DNA of 64,000 nt from Pseudomonas oryzicola (GTDB lineage Bacteria > Pseudomonadota > Gammaproteobacteria > Pseudomonadales > Pseudomonadaceae). The notes beneath the pieces were generated by a model. That model was not told where the DNA came from. It made no database searches and saw only the letters and a program-made list of their open reading frames with translations. This document shows, piece by piece, positions 33,964 through 42,739 of the stretch (its first letter is position 1; each line of letters begins with the position of its first letter). The DNA lies in contig NZ_JABWRZ020000001.1 in the NCBI RefSeq assembly GCF_014269185.2, forward strand, positions 2,443,001 to 2,507,000, read 5' to 3'. The position numbers were made by a program, and so were the translations under genes.

Positions 33964-34425
33964 ATGACAACACAACGAAACGTCTTGCTTGCTGCAGGCC
34001 TGCTGGCCGGCGCTGTGCTGACCGGTACGGTCTGGGCCCATGGCAATGTGGTGCCCCAGGCTGTGGAAACCAAGGGCCTGACCCCGATCAAGGATGCGGG
34101 TGTGGCCGTGGACGGCGACGGCTGGGCAGCGGTCAACCCGTATCGCGAGTCCCCCGAGCACGACAAGGCCGTGGAAATTGGCGCCTCGGCCTACAACCAG
34201 AACTGCGCCGCCTGCCATGGCCTGGAAGCGAAGTCTGGCGGTATCGCCCCCGACCTGCGCATGCTCGACGCCGGTGAGGCCGGCGACGAGTGGTTCGTCG
34301 AGCGGGTGCGCCACGGCGCGGTTCGCGACGGCCGGGTGTACATGCCGAAGATGGCCGACTACCTGAGCCAGGAAGCCTTGTGGGCGGTACGCACCTACCT
34401 GGACAGCGTGCACGTCGAGGAGTGA
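33964..34425 (+). CDS. pedF: Periplasmic cytochrome c PedF
   Basis: The 153-residue protein has a signal peptide (to WAHG) and one class I haem site, CAACH (Cys81, Cys84, His85), with a distal Met candidate in VYMPKM. It corresponds to the cytochrome c550 (ExaB) that accepts electrons from the quinoprotein ethanol dehydrogenase. It is divergent from pedE with 253 bp of shared promoter and is followed closely by pedG. Confidence 0.9.
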   Translation: MTTQRNVLLAAGLLAGAVLTGTVWAHGNVVPQAVETKGLTPIKDAGVAVDGDGWAAVNPYRESPEHDKAVEIGASAYNQNCAACHGLEAKSGGIAPDLRMLDAGEAGDEWFVERVRHGAVRDGRVYMPKMADYLSQEALWAVRTYLDSVHVEE

Positions 34426-34430
34426 CGGCC

Positions 34431-35306
34431 ATGCGCCTGTTGGCGGTGCTGTTGACTGGCCTGCTGCTGTGTTGCGCGGCAGCCCAGGCGCAGGTACGCA
34501 ACTACGACGCGATCATCGCCGCCGGCGAATTGAAGGTGGCGGTGTACAAGGACTTTGCGCCCTATAGCTTCGAGGACCACGGCCAGCCACGCGGAGTCGA
34601 CGTGGAGCTGGCGCAGGCCCTGGCCAGTGCGCTGGGGGTGCACCTGCAACTGATCTGGGCGCCGCCCGGGGAAAAGCTCGACGACGACCTGCGCGATTAT
34701 ATCTGGCGCGGCAGCCCGCTGCGCAACCAGCAGCTGGCCGACCTGATGATGCGTGTGCCTTACGACCACGCCTACGCGCAGCGGCGCAATGACGTCGGGG
34801 AACTGGAAAACGCCCAGGTGGTGATGTTCGGCCCCTATCAGCAGGAGCGCTGGCAGGTGGCCTATGATCGCCGCCGCCTGGCCTCGGTAGCCAGTGTCGC
34901 GGTGTTCCAGCAGCACCCCATCGGGGTCGAGGTGGACAGTGTGCCGTCGTTCTACCTGACCTCGGTATTCAACGGCATGCTCAGCGCCAGGACCCACCAT
35001 TACCCCAACGTTCAGCAAGCGTTCGGCGCCATGCAGGCTGGCCAGGTGGACGCGGTGATGGCCATGCGCGGCGAGGTCGACTGGCAACTGCACCAGGCCG
35101 CCGACCCGCAGCTGGCCCTGGCGGAAAACGCCTACCCGAACCTCGGCAAGCAGGCCTGGGACATCGGCATGGCAGTGCATGAAAGCAACCGGCAGCTGGC
35201 CTATGCGGTGGAAGAGGCGCTCGAAGCGCTGATCCGCGAGGGGCGAATGAAGGCGATCTACGCCAGTTACGGCCTGCGCTACGAGGTGCCGGAAATGTAT
35301 CAGTAG
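34431..35306 (+). CDS. pedG: Periplasmic solute-binding-family-3-like protein PedG
   Basis: The 291-residue protein has a signal peptide (LLLCCAAAQA) and the family 3 solute-binding fold: AGELKVAVYKDFAPYSFEDHGQPRGVDVELAQALA at the start and GMAVHESNRQLAYAVEEALEALIREGRMKAIYASYGL at the end. Proteins of this kind accompany methanol and ethanol quinoproteins (MoxJ/ExaB-linked) and are thought to help assembly or electron transfer rather than transport. ATG 34431 follows GGAG, five bases after the pedF stop. Confidence 0.85.
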   Translation: MRLLAVLLTGLLLCCAAAQAQVRNYDAIIAAGELKVAVYKDFAPYSFEDHGQPRGVDVELAQALASALGVHLQLIWAPPGEKLDDDLRDYIWRGSPLRNQQLADLMMRVPYDHAYAQRRNDVGELENAQVVMFGPYQQERWQVAYDRRRLASVASVAVFQQHPIGVEVDSVPSFYLTSVFNGMLSARTHHYPNVQQAFGAMQAGQVDAVMAMRGEVDWQLHQAADPQLALAENAYPNLGKQAWDIGMAVHESNRQLAYAVEEALEALIREGRMKAIYASYGLRYEVPEMYQ

Positions 35307-35319
35307 GTGCACATCGCCC

Positions 35320-35406
35320 TGTGGCAGCGGGCGTGCCCGCGAAGCAGGCGCTGCGGTGGTTGGCACGGGCTTGGCCCGTGTTCGCGGGCATGCCCGCTCC
35401 CACAGG
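35320..35406. repeat. Facing pair of GGGAGCGGGC-type REP elements
   Basis: GTGGCAGCGGGCGTGCCCGC and its inverted partner TTCGCGGGCATGCCCGCTCC enclose a small GCACGGGCTTGGCCCGT hairpin. This second REP class lies between pedG and the SoxYZ-like gene and can end or protect the pedFG transcript. Confidence 0.8.
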
Positions 35407-35450
35407 GGCGGCGCTGGCTCAAGGATAATCGCGTCATCAAGGAGCGGGCC

Positions 35451-36212
35451 ATGAACTGGCGAGCGACTTTCCTGCTGGCCTGCTGGCTGCCTTGGGCAGC
35501 CCACGCCAGCGAACCGAATGCCACGTCGGACCCGGTGCCGTCGGTGATGTGGGACTTCTACCACAAGCAGCTGCTGGGCCAGGCAGCGTTCGTCTTCGAT
35601 GACCGGGTCAAGCTGCTGGCGCCCCCATTCGCCGAGGACGCACGCCAGGTGCCGCTGGAGATCGACGCGCGGGCATTCAGCGGTGAGGTGGTACGGATCC
35701 TGGCCTGGGCCGAGCTCAACCCGCTGCCGCGCATTGTCGACTTCGAACCCGGCGAGCGCGTGCTGCCCTGGTTGTCGATCCGCATCCGTATCGAACAGGC
35801 CACGCCGCTGCGTGCCGCGGTGCTGACTCGCGACGGCCTGTGGCATGTCGGCTCGACCCTGATCGATGCCGCCGGAGGCGGTTGTACCGCGCCCAGTGTG
35901 GTCCGCACCCAGCCCGGCTGGGAGGAGCACCTGGGCGAAGTGCTGGGCGGGCGCTACCCGCGCGGCGACAGCAGCCGCCTGCGCCTGCAGGTGGCCCACC
36001 CGATGGACAATGGCCTGGTCAGCGGCATCCCGGAATTCTTCCTCAACCATGCCGAGCTGCAAGGCGCGGATGGCCAGCGCCTGGCCAGCCTCGCGCTGTA
36101 TCCGGCAGTCAGCGAAAACCCCAACCTGGGCTTCGACATCCTCGGTTCCGGGCCGACCCGGCTGGTGTTGCAGGACAACAGCGGCAACCGCTTCGAGGCG
36201 GCGCTGCCTTGA
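35451..36212 (+). CDS. Quinoprotein-associated SoxYZ-like carrier protein
   Basis: The 253-residue protein has a signal peptide (LLACWLPWAAHAS) and two parts: a SoxY-like first half ending in GGGCTAPSV (the conserved GGC carrier motif is near residues 143-145) and a SoxZ-like second half (VAHPMDNGL...IPEFFLNHAEL). This fused SoxYZ-related family occurs beside PQQ alcohol dehydrogenases. The Cys in the GGC arm suggests a carrier of a sulfur or metabolite group. ATG 35451 follows AAGGAG. Confidence 0.85.
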   Translation: MNWRATFLLACWLPWAAHASEPNATSDPVPSVMWDFYHKQLLGQAAFVFDDRVKLLAPPFAEDARQVPLEIDARAFSGEVVRILAWAELNPLPRIVDFEPGERVLPWLSIRIRIEQATPLRAAVLTRDGLWHVGSTLIDAAGGGCTAPSVVRTQPGWEEHLGEVLGGRYPRGDSSRLRLQVAHPMDNGLVSGIPEFFLNHAELQGADGQRLASLALYPAVSENPNLGFDILGSGPTRLVLQDNSGNRFEAALP

Positions 36213-36253
36213 GTGCGTTGCCAGGCTTCACTTACCGACCCGAGGCGCCCGTC

Positions 36254-37186
36254 ATGCGTTGGATCCTGCTGTTGCTGCTGTGCCTGGGCCTGCCGGCCCA
36301 GGCAGACCTGGACTATCACCTCAAGCCCCGACAGATCGCCGAAGGCACCTGGCTGCTGGAAGGCAGCACCGCCAATTTCGCCAAGGACAACGGTGGCAAC
36401 ATCGTCAACACCGCGTTCATCGTCACCGACAGCGGGGTGGTGGTGATCGACAGCGGGCCATCGAAACGCTACGGCGAAGCGCTGCGTCAGGCCATTGCCG
36501 CCACCACCGACAAGCCAGTAGTCGAAGTGTTGCTGACCCACCATCACCCCGACCATGTGCTGGGCAACCAGGCCTTCGCCGATGTGCCGATCAGCGCGCT
36601 GGCCGGCACCGGCGAGCTGCTGCGCCAGCAAGGCGAGGCCATGGCCGAGAACATGTATCGCCTGGTTGGCGACTGGATGCGTGGCACCGAGGTGGTGTTG
36701 CCAACCCGGGTACTGGAGCCGGGTATGCATCAGGTTGGCGGGCATCGCCTGCGGCTGCTGGCGCTGGGTGGGCATACCGGTGCCGACCTGGCGATTCTGG
36801 ATGAAACCACCGGCGTGCTGTTTGCCGGTGACCTGGTGTTCTACCAACGGGCGCTGACCACGCCCAACAGCCCAGGGTTGGAGGTCTGGTTGAAAGACCT
36901 GGATACCTTGCAGGCGCTGCCCTGGAAACAGCTGGTACCTGGCCACGGTCCGCTGGCCAGCGATACCCGGCCGTTTGCCCAGATGCGTGACTACCTGGGC
37001 TGGCTGGATAGGCTGATGCGTGCCGGCGCGGCGCGTGGCGATGACATGGCCGAGATGATACGCAGCCCGATCCCGGAGCGCTTTGCCGGTATCAGCCTGA
37101 CCCGTTATGAATTGATCCGCAGTGTCAGCCACCTGTATCCCCGCTACGAGCGCCAACAGTTGCGGCGCATCGACGCCACGCACTGA
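36254..37186 (+). CDS. Quinoprotein relay system zinc metallohydrolase (SoxH-related)
   Basis: The 310-residue protein has a signal peptide ([13 protein letters not shown]) and the metallo-beta-lactamase fold with THHHPDH (His96, His98, Asp100, His101), GGHTGAD, GDLVFY and PGHGP, giving a complete two-zinc site. The family is SoxH-related and found next to the SoxYZ-like carrier, suggesting it releases a group from that carrier in the periplasm. The gene is 41 bases after the carrier gene. Confidence 0.85.
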   Translation: MRWILLLLLCLGLPAQADLDYHLKPRQIAEGTWLLEGSTANFAKDNGGNIVNTAFIVTDSGVVVIDSGPSKRYGEALRQAIAATTDKPVVEVLLTHHHPDHVLGNQAFADVPISALAGTGELLRQQGEAMAENMYRLVGDWMRGTEVVLPTRVLEPGMHQVGGHRLRLLALGGHTGADLAILDETTGVLFAGDLVFYQRALTTPNSPGLEVWLKDLDTLQALPWKQLVPGHGPLASDTRPFAQMRDYLGWLDRLMRAGAARGDDMAEMIRSPIPERFAGISLTRYELIRSVSHLYPRYERQQLRRIDATH

Positions 37187-37233
37187 CGTGGCCGCTCCTG
37201 CAAGGGGCGCGCAGGTCTCGGCGCCGAGCCCCA

Positions 37234-37247
37234 TACCAAGGAACTAG
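37234..37247 (+). promoter_or_regulatory. Copy of shared ped-region motif, upstream of pedH
   Basis: TACCAAGGAACTAG shares ACCAAGG with the other copies but is weaker in the second half. It lies about 107 bases before the pedH start. Confidence 0.35.
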
Positions 37248-37289
37248 AAAACTCCGCACTGCGGGCAATTGTTGGCAAACAGGCAGCGA

Positions 37290-37323
37290 CCAAGAATTCT
37301 CGGCACACCGGGAAATTTTCCCG
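37290..37323. promoter_or_regulatory. Palindromes just upstream of pedH, candidate PedR2 sites
   Basis: CCAAGAATTCTCGG (37290-37303) and CGGGAAATTTTCCCG (37309-37323) have centres about 20 bp apart. The second matches the pedE site CGGGAAAAGTTCCCG at 13 of 15 positions and ends only 30 bases before the pedH ATG, where a bound protein would block transcription. This fits the known repression of pedH by PedR2 without lanthanides; binding itself is inference. Confidence 0.5.
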
Positions 37324-37353
37324 GGCACAACAAAAAAACCAAAGGTAGCCGTC

Positions 37354-39138
37354 ATGACCCGATCCCCACGTCGTCCCGTGTTCGCCGTGAGCCTGGTGCT
37401 CAGCGCCATGCTGCTTGCCAGCGCGGCCCACGCTGCTGTCAGCAATGAAGAAATCCTCCAGGACCCGAAGAACCCGCAGCAGATCGTGACCAACGGCCTG
37501 GGGGTGCAGGGCCAGCGCTACAGCCCGCTGGACCTGCTCAACAGCAACAACGTCAAGGACCTGCGGCCGGTCTGGGCGTTCTCCTTCGGCGGTGAGAAGC
37601 AGCGCGGCCAGCAGGCCCAGCCGCTGGTCAAGGACGGGGTGATGTACCTGACCGGCTCCTACTCGCGGGTGTTCGCCGTGGATGCCCGTACCGGCAAGAA
37701 GCTGTGGCAATACGATGCGCGCCTGCCCGATGACATCCGCCCCTGCTGCGACGTGATCAACCGGGGCGTGGCGCTGTACGGTGACCTGGTGTTCTTCGGC
37801 ACCCTGGATGCCAAGCTGGTGGCGTTGAACAAAGACACCGGCAAGGTGGTGTGGAGCAAGAAAGTGGCCGACCACAAGGAAGGCTACTCCATCAGCGCCG
37901 CGCCGATGATCGTCAACGGCAAGCTGATCACCGGGGTGGCCGGTGGCGAGTTCGGCGTGGTGGGCAAGATCCAGGCCTACAACCCGGAAAACGGCGAGCT
38001 GCTGTGGATGCGCCCGACCGTGGAAGGGCACATGGGCTACGTCTACAAGGACGGCAAGGCGATCGAGAACGGCATTTCCGGCGGCGAGGCAGGCAAGACC
38101 TGGCCTGGCGACCTGTGGAAGACCGGCGGTGCAGCACCTTGGCTGGGCGGCTACTACGACCCGGAAACCAACCTGATCCTGTTCGGTACCGGCAACCCGG
38201 CGCCGTGGAACTCGCACCTGCGCCCGGGCGACAACCTGTACTCCTCGTCGCGCCTGGCCCTGAACCCGGACGATGGCACCATCAAGTGGCATTTCCAGAG
38301 CACGCCGCATGACGGTTGGGACTTCGACGGCGTCAACGAGCTGATCTCGTTCAACTACAAGGCCGGCGGCAAAGAGATCAAGGCGGCCGCCACCGCCGAC
38401 CGCAACGGCTTCTTCTACGTGCTGGACCGCACCAACGGCAAGTTCATCCGCGGCTTCCCGTTCGTCGACAAGATCACCTGGGCCACCGGCCTGGACAAGG
38501 ATGGCCGGCCGATCTACAACGAGGCCAGCCGCCCAGGGGCGCCGGGCAGCGAAGCCAAGGGCAGCTCGGTGTTCGTCGCCCCGGCCTTCCTCGGCGCCAA
38601 GAACTGGATGCCGATGGCCTACAACAAGGACACCGGGCTGTTCTATGTGCCGTCCAACGAGTGGGGCATGGATATCTGGAACGAAGGCATCGCCTACAAG
38701 AAGGGCGCGGCGTTCCTTGGTGCCGGTTTCACCATCAAGCCGCTCAACGAAGACTACATCGGCGTGCTGCGTGCCATCGACCCGGTCAGCGGCAAGGAAG
38801 TATGGCGCCACAAGAACTACGCACCGCTGTGGGGCGGGGTGCTGACCACCAAGGGTAACCTGGTGTTCACCGGCACGCCGGAAGGCTTCCTGCAGGCCTT
38901 CAATGCCAAGACCGGTGACAAGGTCTGGGAGTTCCAGACCGGTTCCGGCGTGCTCGGTTCGCCGATCACCTGGGAAATGGACGGCGAGCAGTACGTTTCG
39001 GTGGTCTCCGGCTGGGGCGGCGCGGTGCCGCTGTGGGGCGGCGAAGTGGCCAAGCGGGTCAAGGACTTCAACCAGGGCGGCATGCTCTGGACCTTCAAGT
39101 TGCCCAAGCAACTGCAAACCGCCAGCGCCAAGCGCTGA
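37354..39138 (+). CDS. pedH: PQQ-dependent alcohol dehydrogenase PedH (lanthanide type)
   Basis: The 594-residue quinoprotein has a signal peptide (to SAAHA), PQQ propeller repeats, the vicinal disulfide RPCCDV and catalytic Asp323 in [12 protein letters not shown]. Asp325, two residues on, is the extra carboxylate that coordinates rare-earth ions; PedH of KT2440 has the same Asp. It oxidises alcohols and aldehydes in the periplasm when lanthanides are present. Regulation by PedS2/PedR2 is expected. A strong hairpin follows the gene. Confidence 0.95.
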   Translation: MTRSPRRPVFAVSLVLSAMLLASAAHAAVSNEEILQDPKNPQQIVTNGLGVQGQRYSPLDLLNSNNVKDLRPVWAFSFGGEKQRGQQAQPLVKDGVMYLTGSYSRVFAVDARTGKKLWQYDARLPDDIRPCCDVINRGVALYGDLVFFGTLDAKLVALNKDTGKVVWSKKVADHKEGYSISAAPMIVNGKLITGVAGGEFGVVGKIQAYNPENGELLWMRPTVEGHMGYVYKDGKAIENGISGGEAGKTWPGDLWKTGGAAPWLGGYYDPETNLILFGTGNPAPWNSHLRPGDNLYSSSRLALNPDDGTIKWHFQSTPHDGWDFDGVNELISFNYKAGGKEIKAAATADRNGFFYVLDRTNGKFIRGFPFVDKITWATGLDKDGRPIYNEASRPGAPGSEAKGSSVFVAPAFLGAKNWMPMAYNKDTGLFYVPSNEWGMDIWNEGIAYKKGAAFLGAGFTIKPLNEDYIGVLRAIDPVSGKEVWRHKNYAPLWGGVLTTKGNLVFTGTPEGFLQAFNAKTGDKVWEFQTGSGVLGSPITWEMDGEQYVSVVSGWGGAVPLWGGEVAKRVKDFNQGGMLWTFKLPKQLQTASAKR

Positions 39139-39149
39139 CGCCATGCCTT

Positions 39150-39183
39150 GCCGCTTGCCGCCAGCCAACCGGCGGCAAGCGGC
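39150..39183 (+). terminator. Hairpin after pedH
   Basis: GCCGCTTGCCGCC (39150-39162) and GGCGGCAAGCGGC (39171-39183) form a perfect 13-bp stem with an 8-base loop, twelve bases after the pedH stop. No T-run follows, so it may stabilise the 3' end or work with the second hairpin nearby. Confidence 0.6.
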
Positions 39184-39185
39184 CC

Positions 39186-39197
39186 TACTACCAAATG
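39186..39197 (+). promoter_or_regulatory. Copy of shared ped-region motif upstream of pedI
   Basis: TACTACCAAATG retains the left half (TACTACCAA) of the symmetric site at 33844. It lies between the two hairpins, 103 bases before pedI. Confidence 0.35.
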
Positions 39198-39202
39198 ACG
39201 AG

Positions 39203-39247
39203 AGCCCCGCTGCCAACGATGCATTCGCCCGGCAGGCGGGGCTTTTT
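39203..39247 (+). terminator. Rho-independent terminator between pedH and pedI
   Basis: AGCCCCGC-TGCC (39203-39214) pairs with GGCA-G-GCGGGGCT (39231-39243, one bulged G), followed at once by a T-run (39243-39247). It lies only 52 bases before the pedI start, so it separates pedI from pedH or acts as an attenuator in the pedI leader. Confidence 0.75.
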
Positions 39248-39299
39248 ACCATCGGTTCATCGCCTGTCGCCGGACAGGCATCGACCACAGAGGCTCAGC

Positions 39300-40820
<1,521 letters not shown>

Positions 40821-40831
40821 AGCCTGAGCTG

Positions 40832-40939
40832 GCCTTGGGGGCTGCCTTGCAGCCCATCGCAGGCAAGCCAGCTCCTACAAGGACCGCGCAGGCCATGGAT
40901 CTTGCGCAATCCCTGTGGGAGCGGGCGAGCCCGCGAAGA
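40832..40939. repeat. REP elements downstream of pedI
   Basis: Two REP-type palindromes are seen: GGGGGCTGCCTTGCAGCCCATCGC-like (40837-40879, ending GCTCCTAC) and CTGTGGGAGCGGGCGAGCCC (40912-40939). The space from 40821 to 41009 contains no other gene. Confidence 0.7.
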
Positions 40940-41009
40940 GACCGGCACTGCCATGCCCAAATCCACAGTTGCTCCGTGTTACCCCTACCAACGCACTCCG
41001 CAAACCTGT

Positions 41010-41026
41010 CCCAAAGTAGCATTCGG
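41010..41026 (+). promoter_or_regulatory. Copy of shared ped-region motif upstream of pqqA
   Basis: CCCAAAGTAGCATTCG is nearly the same as the site upstream of the FIST gene (CCCAAGTAGCATTCG) and lies 66 bases before pqqA. Confidence 0.5.
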
Positions 41027-41091
41027 CCCTGGCGCCGAGCATGCATTAATGCCTCTACCGGAATCGCCCGGCATAACAAGAGGACCGCCCC

Positions 41092-41163
41092 ATGTGGACT
41101 AAACCCGCCTACACCGACCTGCGCATTGGTTTTGAAGTAACGATGTACTTCGCCAATCGTTGA
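41092..41163 (+). CDS. pqqA: PQQ precursor peptide PqqA
   Basis: ATG 41092 opens a 23-codon frame beginning [19 protein letters not shown] and ending FANR before TGA. It matches PqqA: the conserved E-V-T-M-Y core provides the Glu15 and Tyr19 that PqqE cross-links to make pyrroloquinoline quinone. An AAGAGG site lies 10 bases upstream. pqqD follows after a hairpin, but pqqB, C and E are not here, so this peptide must be processed by enzymes encoded at a main pqq locus. A gene this short is easily missed by automated gene finding. Confidence 0.9.
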
Positions 41164-41170
41164 TGCCTGG

Positions 41171-41193
41171 CCGGCCATCGTTGCGATGGCCGG
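41171..41193 (+). terminator. Hairpin between pqqA and pqqD
   Basis: CCGGCCATCG-TTG-CGATGGCCGG is a perfect 10-bp stem with a 3-base loop, eight bases after the pqqA stop. With no T-run it is more likely an attenuator or message stabiliser that makes more PqqA than PqqD. Confidence 0.7.
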
Positions 41194-41213
41194 GCCTTGT
41201 GTGCCAAACCCCT

Positions 41214-41486
41214 ATGGAGTTGATCGATCCCGAGCAGACCCTGGCATTGGCCCGCGGTTTCCGCCTGCGCTGGGAGCCGCACCTGGCGTGCCCGGTGTTG
41301 CTGCATGCGGGGGGCGTCATCGAACTCAACGCCAGTGCCGGCTGGGTGCTCGAACTGCTCGACGGCCAGCGTAGCGTGGCGGCGGTCATCGCCCGGCTGG
41401 CGCAGCGTTTCCCCGGGGTGACCGGGCTCGACGAGGACGTGCTGGCGTTCCTGGAGGTGGCCCGCGCCAAGTGCTGGGTCGAATGA
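41214..41486 (+). CDS. pqqD: PQQ biosynthesis peptide chaperone PqqD
   Basis: The 90-residue protein has the PqqD winged-helix fold: ALARGFRLRWEPHLACPVLLHAGGVIELNASAGWVLELLDGQRSVAAVI followed by VLAFLEVARAKCWV. PqqD binds PqqA and presents it to the radical-SAM enzyme PqqE. ATG 41214 has no clear ribosome site; translation may depend on coupling across the hairpin from pqqA. A second pqqD is expected in the main pqq operon. Confidence 0.9.
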   Translation: MELIDPEQTLALARGFRLRWEPHLACPVLLHAGGVIELNASAGWVLELLDGQRSVAAVIARLAQRFPGVTGLDEDVLAFLEVARAKCWVE

Positions 41487-41575
41487 GCCGTGGCCAGGCT
41501 TTGGTCTGGTTGCTTTCGCCACGGGATGCTTTACGCTGGCGGTTACCTTCCAGAACAATAAGAACAGGCTTTCCG

Positions 41576-42739
41576 ATGAGCCAGAGTTTCAGCCCGCTTC
41601 GCAAGTTCGTTTCGCCTGAAATCATTTTCGGTGCCGGTTGCCGGCATAACGTGGCCAATTACGCCAAGACCTTCGGCGCGCGCAAGGTCCTGGTGGTCAG
41701 CGACCCGGGTGTGATCGCCGCCGGTTGGGTCGCCGACGTCGAGGCCAGCCTGCAGGCGCAGGGTATCGACTACTGCCTGTACAGTGGCGTGTCGCCCAAC
41801 CCACGGGTCGAGGAAGTGATGCTAGGCGCCGAGATCTATCGGCAGAACCACTGTGACGTGATTGTCGCGGTCGGTGGCGGCAGCCCGATGGATTGCGGCA
41901 AGGCCATCGGCATCGTGGTCGCCCATGGGCGCAGCATCCTCGAGTTCGAAGGCGTGGACATGATCCGCGTGCCCAGCCCGCCGCTGATCCTGATCCCGAC
42001 CACGGCCGGTACCTCGGCCGACGTTTCGCAGTTCGTGATCATTTCCAACCAGCAGGAGCGCATGAAGTTCTCCATCGTCAGCAAGGCGGTGGTACCCGAC
42101 GTGTCGTTGATCGACCCGCAAACCACCCTGAGCATGGACCCGTTCCTGTCCGCCTGCACCGGCATCGACGCGCTGGTGCATGCCATCGAAGCCTTTGTTT
42201 CCACCGGCCACGGTCCGCTGACCGACCCCCATGCACTGGAAGCCATGCGCCTGATCAACGGCAACCTGGTGCAGATGATCGCCAACCCTGGCGATATAGC
42301 CCTGCGCGAGAAGATCATGCTGGGCAGCATGCAGGCGGGGCTGGCGTTTTCCAATGCCATCCTCGGCGCAGTCCACGCCATGTCGCACAGCCTGGGCGGG
42401 TTCCTCGACCTGCCGCATGGCTTGTGCAACGCGGTGCTGGTAGAGCATGTGGTGGCGTTCAACTACAGCTCGGCGCCGGAGCGTTTCAAGGTGATTGCCG
42501 AAGTGCTGGGCATCGACTGCCGCGGCCTCAACCACCGGCAGATCTGCGCGCGCCTGGTGGAGCACCTGATCGCGCTGAAACGCGCCATCGGCTTCCATGA
42601 GACCTTGGGCCTGCATGGAGTGCGCACGGCCGATATTCCGTTCCTGTCGCAACATGCCATGGACGACCCGTGCATCCTCACCAACCCGCGTGCGTCGAGC
42701 CAGCGTGATGTCGAGGTGGTTTATGGCGAGGCCCTCTGA
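41576..42739 (+). CDS. ercA: Iron-containing alcohol dehydrogenase ErcA
   Basis: The 387-residue enzyme is a group III Fe-type alcohol dehydrogenase: VGGGSPMDCGKAI (NAD loop), PTTAGTSADVSQFVII, GIDALVHAIEAF, the metal ligands in HAMSHSLGGFLDLPHG. In P. aeruginosa the homologue ErcA takes part in regulation of the ethanol-oxidation system, perhaps by sensing alcohols, rather than in bulk catabolism. The gene overlaps the hybrid kinase gene downstream by 17 bases, supporting a joint sensory role. Confidence 0.9.
   Translation: MSQSFSPLRKFVSPEIIFGAGCRHNVANYAKTFGARKVLVVSDPGVIAAGWVADVEASLQAQGIDYCLYSGVSPNPRVEEVMLGAEIYRQNHCDVIVAVGGGSPMDCGKAIGIVVAHGRSILEFEGVDMIRVPSPPLILIPTTAGTSADVSQFVIISNQQERMKFSIVSKAVVPDVSLIDPQTTLSMDPFLSACTGIDALVHAIEAFVSTGHGPLTDPHALEAMRLINGNLVQMIANPGDIALREKIMLGSMQAGLAFSNAILGAVHAMSHSLGGFLDLPHGLCNAVLVEHVVAFNYSSAPERFKVIAEVLGIDCRGLNHRQICARLVEHLIALKRAIGFHETLGLHGVRTADIPFLSQHAMDDPCILTNPRASSQRDVEVVYGEAL

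Noticed and set aside
37144..39288. A 714-residue open frame antisense to pedH
   Set aside because: The sense strand encodes a complete, well-conserved PQQ dehydrogenase; the antisense frame has biased composition (His, Val, Gly, Arg rich) and no motifs.
41163..41213. Earlier start for PqqD at 41160 or 41163
   Set aside because: The added residues are encoded by the hairpin after pqqA and do not resemble PqqD; ATG 41214 gives the normal family length of about 90 residues.
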